Origin: Rasiella rasia
GTDB lineage: Bacteria > Bacteroidota > Bacteroidia > Flavobacteriales > Flavobacteriaceae
Direction: 5' to 3'
Assembly: GCF_011044175.1 (NCBI RefSeq)
Contig: NZ_CP049057.1
Coordinates: forward strand, 2,247,501-2,311,500
Length of the DNA stretch: 64,000 nt
The position numbers and the translations under genes were made by a program. Each line of letters starts with the position of its first letter. Position 1 is the first letter of the stretch. This document shows positions 59,644 to 64,000 of the stretch, one piece after another. The notes under the pieces are model-generated. The model was not told where the DNA came from, did no database searches, and was given only the letters and a program-made list of their open reading frames with translations.

Positions 59644-60897
59644 ATGGGCTGTACCAGCTGTGCCTCAGGCGCCAACGGACAGCCAAAGGGTTGCAAGAAC
59701 AATGGTACTTGCGGCACCGATGGCTGTAACAAATTAACGGTGTTCGATTGGCTTTCAAATATGTCGCTCCCCGGCAATCAAGAACCGTTTAATGCGGTTG
59801 AGGTTCGTTTTAAAAACGGACGAAAAAACTTTTATCAAAATCACGAAAAACTTTCATTATCTATTGGCGACACCGTGGCTACAGAAGCCTCGCCAGGGCA
59901 TGATATAGGTATGGTTACCCTTACCGGCGAATTGGTACGGGTACAAATGAAGAAGAAAAATCAGCAAATTGATGTTGAAGCGCTGCCAAAAATCTATAGA
60001 AAAGCCACTCAAAAAGATATAGACATCTGGCAAAAATGCCGTGACCGCGAAGCAGATATTCAGAAAAGATCGCGTGAGATTGCAATCAGGCTCGGACTTA
60101 AAATGAAACTTAGTGATATTGAATTTCAGGGCGATGGATCTAAAGCTGTTTTTTATTATACTGCCGAAGAGCGTGTAGATTTTAGACAACTTATTAAAGA
60201 GTTTGCGCGCACTTTTAACACGCGAATTGAAATGAAGCAAGTTGGGCTGCGTCAAGAGGCAGCGCGCTTGGGCGGAATAGGTTCTTGCGGACGCGAATTG
60301 TGTTGTTCTACTTGGTTAACAGATTTTAGATCTGTAAATACTTCAGCAGCAAGGTATCAACAACTAAGTTTGAATCCGCAAAAGTTGGCGGGTCAATGCG
60401 GAAAGTTGAAATGTTGCTTAAATTATGAGTTAGACACCTACATGGAGGCGCTAGAAGAGTTTCCACGTAACGATGTTAAATTGAAGACCGACAAAGGCAT
60501 GGCACAATGCCAAAAAATTGATATTTTTAAAGGGTTAATGTGGTTCTCTTACGAAAAAGAGGGTATGAATTGGCATATCTTGAAAGTTGAAAAGGTGAAC
60601 GAAATTATAGCCATCAATAAAAAAGGGAAAGCCGTGGCTAGCCTTGAAGAATATATTGAAGACGTAATTATTCCAGACGAAAAGCTGTTTAATAATGTAG
60701 TGGGTCAAGATAGTTTAACTCGTTTTGACAGGCCTAAACGCAGTAAAAATAATCGTAGAAACCGCAATAGTAAAAATACAAATCAAGGACGAAATCGTTC
60801 TAAAGGCAACTCCAAAAATAAAGCAAAAGCTACCACTGGAGGAAAGCCACAGAAAAATAAACGAAGATCAAAACCGAAACCAAAAAATAATGCGTAA
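59644..60897 (+). CDS. ricT: PSP1 domain protein, RicT/YaaT-like
   Basis: 417 residues. The PSP1 core spans about 50-270: 'VEVRFKNGRKNFYQN', 'EASPGHDIGMVTLTGELV', 'DFRQLIKEFARTFNTRIEM', 'GGIGSCGRELCCSTWL' and 'KLAGQCGKLKCCLNYE', with six conserved cysteines (215, 220, 221, 252, 257, 258). There is an additional N-terminal cysteine cluster (3, 6, 17, 23, 28) and a strongly basic Lys/Arg/Asn tail after 365. In Bacillus, RicT works with RicA and RicF around Fe-S clusters to control RNase Y; no partner is seen here. The stop overlaps gldH by eight bases. Confidence 0.88.
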   Translation: MGCTSCASGANGQPKGCKNNGTCGTDGCNKLTVFDWLSNMSLPGNQEPFNAVEVRFKNGRKNFYQNHEKLSLSIGDTVATEASPGHDIGMVTLTGELVRVQMKKKNQQIDVEALPKIYRKATQKDIDIWQKCRDREADIQKRSREIAIRLGLKMKLSDIEFQGDGSKAVFYYTAEERVDFRQLIKEFARTFNTRIEMKQVGLRQEAARLGGIGSCGRELCCSTWLTDFRSVNTSAARYQQLSLNPQKLAGQCGKLKCCLNYELDTYMEALEEFPRNDVKLKTDKGMAQCQKIDIFKGLMWFSYEKEGMNWHILKVEKVNEIIAINKKGKAVASLEEYIEDVIIPDEKLFNNVVGQDSLTRFDRPKRSKNNRRNRNSKNTNQGRNRSKGNSKNKAKATTGGKPQKNKRRSKPKPKNNA

Positions 60898-61378
60898 TAT
60901 CCTAGCCTGCATAGGTATATTGCTCTGTTGCATCTCTTGCGACACACCTGCGGTATGGAGTGAGTCTATCTCTTTGCCTGGAGTTTGGGATAAAAACGAG
61001 GCAATCACTTTTACGTTAACCGACTTAGATTCGGTTACTCCTTATGATGTGTTTATTAATGTTAGAAATACAAATGACTATCCTTTCAACAATTTATTTA
61101 TAGTGGCTGCGATAGAGTTTCCGCACGGAAAAACTATAACAGATACGCTAGAGTATAAAATGGCGTACCCAGATGGAAAATGGATGGGTGAGGGAATAGG
61201 CGCAATTAAAGAAAATAAGTTATGGTTTAAAGAGCAAATACAGTTTGCAGAATCTGGAAATTATAACATAACTATAACACAGGCAGTACGCAATAACGGT
61301 GAAGTAGAAGGCGTTAGCCAGTTACCTGGCATCACCGATGTAGGTATTAGTATTGAAAAAGCTATACAACAACCCTAG
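60890..61378 (+). CDS. gldH: Gliding motility lipoprotein GldH
   Basis: 162 residues from ATG 60890; the frame is open back to 60725 but that part shadows the basic tail of the preceding gene. Lipoprotein signal 'RNILACIGILLCCISC' with Cys17. The mature part has 'LPGVWDKNEAITFTLTDLDS' and 'YDVFINVRNTNDYPFNNLFI', 'DGKWMGEGIGAIKENKLWFK' and 'GNYNITITQAVR', matching GldH of Flavobacterium. It is needed for gliding and, indirectly, type IX secretion. It overlaps ricT and is two bases from the PBP1A gene. Confidence 0.92.
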   Translation: MRNILACIGILLCCISCDTPAVWSESISLPGVWDKNEAITFTLTDLDSVTPYDVFINVRNTNDYPFNNLFIVAAIEFPHGKTITDTLEYKMAYPDGKWMGEGIGAIKENKLWFKEQIQFAESGNYNITITQAVRNNGEVEGVSQLPGITDVGISIEKAIQQP

Positions 61379-61380
61379 CC

Positions 61381-63696
61381 ATGACAACGACAAAAAAAAC
61401 AGCAAAGAAAAAATCTAACAACTCGGAAGGGAAATATCGTAAACTCATCTGGAAAATTATGGGAGCAGGGGTGCTACTTGTGTTTTTAATTTTCTTACTA
61501 GCTTCATGGGGTGTTTTTGGAGCCTTGCCTGACGAAACGAGTTTAGAAAACCCAGAAAAAGATTTAGCAACGCAAATTGTTTCAACAGACGGTGTTGTAA
61601 TTGGTAAGTTTTTTAAAGATAATCGTACGCCAGTGCAATTTGAAGACCTGCCAGATCATCTAGTCAATGCTTTAATTGCTACCGAAGATGTACGCTTTTA
61701 CGATCATTCTGGAATTGATGCTAAAGGTTCTATTAGAGCTGTCGCTTTTTTGGGCACCAAAGGAGGCGCAAGTACAATTACCCAACAATTGGCAAAGCAA
61801 TTTTTTACAGATCAGGTTTCAAAAAATAAATTTGAACGTGGGGTCCAGAAAATAAAAGAATGGGTGATTGCTACCCGACTAGAACGTAGGTACACCAAAG
61901 ATGAAATCATTACCATGTATTTTAATACGTATGATTTCCTAAACTTAGCCATTGGTATAGAGTCTGCCGCAAACATCTATTTCGATAAACCGCCATCAGA
62001 ACTAACTACGGTAGAGTCTGCTATGCTAGTTGGGATGTTTAAAAACTCTTCGTTGTACAATCCCGTGAGAAACCCAGTAGGTGTTACAAATCGAAGAAAT
62101 GTGGTGCTAGCACAAATGGCGAAATACGACTTTATCACAGAAAAAGTAAAAGATTCGTTGCAAGCACTGCCACTTGGGCTTAACTTTAAACCTCAAGATC
62201 ATGATGAAGGAATAGCAACCTACTTTAGAGAATATGTGCGTGGTTATATGAAGCAATGGGCTAAAGAAAACCCAAAACCCGATGGCTCTCTTTACAATAT
62301 AGATAGTGATGGCATGAAGGTGTTTGTAACTCTAGACTCTAAAATGCAAGAATATGCAGAGGAAGCAATGACAGCGCATATGATTAACCTTCAAAAAGAA
62401 TTCGATTCTCAGAATGAAAAAAATAAAATAACGCCATTTAGAGATATTTCCGAAGAAGAAATAGAAGGCATTATGAACTCAGGTATGAGACGTTCAGACC
62501 GTTGGCGCGAAATGGAGAAACAAGGAAAATCTGAAAAAGAAATACTAGCCAGTTTTAAAAAGAAAACCAAGATGCGCATCTTTACTTGGGCCAATAAAGA
62601 TCGCTATATAGACACCATAATGACGCCAATGGATTCTCTGCGCTATTATAAATCTATTTTACGAGCTGGAATGATGTCTATGGATCCGCAGACAGGTGAA
62701 GTAAAAGCCTGGGTAGGTGGAGCAGACTATAAAAACTTTAAGTACGATATGGTGCGAACAGGACAGCGGCAAATTGGTTCTACGTTTAAGCCCTTTGTGT
62801 ATGCTACAGCCATAGACCAAATGCACATGTCGCCTTGCGATACATTGCCCAACACGCCTTACACCATTGAGGCAGGAAAATATGGTTTACTAAAACCTTG
62901 GACTCCAAAAAACGCTGGAGGTGGCTACGGAGAAATGATGACATTAAAAAATGCGTTGGCTCAATCTGTAAATACCATTACAGCACGACTTATAGATAGA
63001 GTTGGTCCAAAACCAGTAATTGAATTGGTTGAGAAAATGGGAGTTGATATTTCAGACATTCCAGAAGCACCTTCTATTGCATTAGGGACACCAGATGTAA
63101 CCTTATATGAAATGGTTGGCGCTTACAGCACATTTGCTAATCAAGGGGTATATATTAAACCCAACCTTATAACGCGCATCGAAGACAAAAACGGAACGGT
63201 ATTGTATCAAAATGTACCTGAAACTAGAGATGTTATTAGTGCAGAAACTGCCTATGTTACACTAAGTTTAATGGAAGGGGTAACCCAATCAGGTTCGGGG
63301 TCGCGTCTTCGAGGTACTTGGAGAAGCTCTAGAATGTACAAGGAAGTTATTACTGGATATCCATACGATTTTAAAAACCCTATCGCCGGTAAAACGGGAA
63401 CTACACAAAACAACAGTGATGGTTGGTTTATGGGAATGGTACCCAATTTGGTTACCGGAGTTTGGGTAGGAGGAGAAGACCGCGCTACGCATTTTGGTAG
63501 CACCTCTTACGGACAAGGAGCCACCATGGCATTACCAATTTGGGCAATGTATATGAAGAGTTGTTATGCCGATGAAGATTTAGATGTCTCTGATGGGCGA
63601 TTTAAAAAACCGTCAAAAATTTCAATCGTTACAGATTGTAACGAATATAAAAACTCAAATAATGGGGATGAAATTCCAGATGAATTCGATTTTTAA
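61381..63696 (+). CDS. Penicillin-binding protein 1A, bifunctional transglycosylase/transpeptidase
   Basis: 771 residues. A Lys-rich cytoplasmic start, one membrane span (about 24-46), a GT51 transglycosylase domain with catalytic E102 in 'ATEDVRFYDHSG' and 'GASTITQQLAKQFF', and a transpeptidase domain with S467-T-F-K470, S529-V-N531 and K671-T-G. A charged insertion of about 90 residues (340-430) separates the two. It polymerises and crosslinks peptidoglycan in the periplasm. Two bases after gldH; the end has a short Asp/Asn-rich tail. Confidence 0.95.
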   Translation: MTTTKKTAKKKSNNSEGKYRKLIWKIMGAGVLLVFLIFLLASWGVFGALPDETSLENPEKDLATQIVSTDGVVIGKFFKDNRTPVQFEDLPDHLVNALIATEDVRFYDHSGIDAKGSIRAVAFLGTKGGASTITQQLAKQFFTDQVSKNKFERGVQKIKEWVIATRLERRYTKDEIITMYFNTYDFLNLAIGIESAANIYFDKPPSELTTVESAMLVGMFKNSSLYNPVRNPVGVTNRRNVVLAQMAKYDFITEKVKDSLQALPLGLNFKPQDHDEGIATYFREYVRGYMKQWAKENPKPDGSLYNIDSDGMKVFVTLDSKMQEYAEEAMTAHMINLQKEFDSQNEKNKITPFRDISEEEIEGIMNSGMRRSDRWREMEKQGKSEKEILASFKKKTKMRIFTWANKDRYIDTIMTPMDSLRYYKSILRAGMMSMDPQTGEVKAWVGGADYKNFKYDMVRTGQRQIGSTFKPFVYATAIDQMHMSPCDTLPNTPYTIEAGKYGLLKPWTPKNAGGGYGEMMTLKNALAQSVNTITARLIDRVGPKPVIELVEKMGVDISDIPEAPSIALGTPDVTLYEMVGAYSTFANQGVYIKPNLITRIEDKNGTVLYQNVPETRDVISAETAYVTLSLMEGVTQSGSGSRLRGTWRSSRMYKEVITGYPYDFKNPIAGKTGTTQNNSDGWFMGMVPNLVTGVWVGGEDRATHFGSTSYGQGATMALPIWAMYMKSCYADEDLDVSDGRFKKPSKISIVTDCNEYKNSNNGDEIPDEFDF

Positions 63697-63713
63697 CAGA
63701 TTAGTACATAGAT

Positions 63714-64000
63714 ATGATTAATAAAACAGTTGCCAATGTTGCTGAAGCATGTAAAGGAATAGCAGATGGCATGACCTTCATGCTAGGTGGTTTTGGCCTT
63801 AGCGGAATACCAGAAAATGCCATAGCCGAACTCGTACGACTGCATGTAAAAAATGTTACTTGTATTTCTAATAATGCAGGTGTAGACGATTTCGGATTGG
63901 GACAGCTACTTCAGAAAAAACAAATCAAGAAAATGATTTCGTCATATGTTGGCGAGAATGCAGAATTTGAGCGCCAAATGCTAAGTGGAGAGCTGGAAGT
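63714..64000 (+). CDS. scoA: 3-oxoacid CoA-transferase subunit A, N-terminal part
   Basis: The first 95 codons are visible before the window ends. '[20 protein letters not shown]' is followed by '[18 protein letters not shown]' and '[15 protein letters not shown]', the glycine-rich CoA loop and helix of the alpha subunit of succinyl-CoA:3-ketoacid CoA-transferase. It moves CoA from succinyl-CoA to acetoacetate. The beta subunit would be expected just downstream. Confidence 0.9.
   Translation, partial: MINKTVANVAEACKGIADGMTFMLGGFGLSGIPENAIAELVRLHVKNVTCISNNAGVDDFGLGQLLQKKQIKKMISSYVGENAEFERQMLSGELE

Noticed and set aside
59481-59777. 98-codon minus-strand frame overlapping the start of the ricT-like gene
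   Set aside because: About half of it is antisense to conserved coding sequence; no promoter or family signature was seen, though the intergenic half is odd enough to mention.
60725-60889. N-terminal extension of GldH
   Set aside because: This part is the Lys/Arg/Asn-rich tail of the ricT-like gene read in another frame; the lipoprotein signal begins at ATG 60890.

Overview
The window is chromosomal DNA from a low-GC, gliding marine member of the Flavobacteriaceae (Bacteroidota). The signs are consistent: gldH and a sprE/porW homologue of the gliding/type IX secretion machinery, three secreted proteins ending in T9SS type A sorting domains, Bacteroidota-type promoters (TAnnTTTG at about -7), an F1Fo ATP synthase operon without beta and epsilon genes, almost no Shine-Dalgarno sequences, and family-specific genes (DUF6341, DUF6427, DUF6168, DUF4254, DUF4292, HU-CCDC81/SPOR). 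No rRNA, tRNA, CRISPR array, transposase or integrase was found.

Region 1 (1-23.5 kb) is a surface-polysaccharide locus cut at its left edge. It begins with the tail of a heparin-lyase-like protein. A nonulosonic-acid (sialic-acid-like) module follows: a synthase-cytidylyltransferase fusion (218), a secreted parallel beta-helix protein (1908), an unknown exported protein (3742), a PhyH-type dioxygenase (5170), a complete NeuB (6050) and a HAD phosphatase (7084) carrying the residues expected of a KDN-9-phosphate phosphatase. Then come a Wzx flippase, a GT-B glycosyltransferase, four polymerase/ligase-like membrane proteins, an acetyltransferase and a WecG/TagA transferase. UDP-glucose dehydrogenase, UDP-glucuronate decarboxylase and an undecaprenyl-phosphate sugar transferase complete the rightward block. 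A GT4 transferase and a CapK-like adenylate-forming enzyme run the other way. Together they predict a lipid-linked, Wzx/Wzy-exported glycan containing a deaminated (KDN-like) nonulosonate and probably a UDP-xylose-derived sugar.

Region 2 (23.5-29 kb) is housekeeping: purD, two small Flavobacteriia-specific genes, DUF4254 with a GT9 heptosyltransferase-like gene, and an FAD/[2Fe-2S] reductase. Region 3 (29-38.4 kb) runs sprE/porW, bactofilin, atpZ, a DUF6168 gene and atpBEFHAG, closed by a strong terminator. Several intercistronic gaps of the atp operon hold stem-loops, most strikingly on both sides of atpE.

Region 4 (38.4-45.5 kb) holds a lipoprotein, a second flippase, dut, a sugar nucleotidyltransferase, a TPR protein, a DUF4292 lipoprotein and an EnvC-like factor with a degenerate LytM domain. 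Region 5 (45.6-58.2 kb) is mostly leftward: a T9SS-exported subtilase, a thioesterase, an HU-CCDC81/SPOR protein, trpS, an envelope-spanning protein beside an ECF sigma factor, recA and two paralogous T9SS cargo proteins; dprA and plsC run rightward. Region 6 (58.3-64 kb) is rightward: trhO, ricT-like, gldH, a PBP1A and the start of a 3-oxoacid CoA-transferase A subunit.
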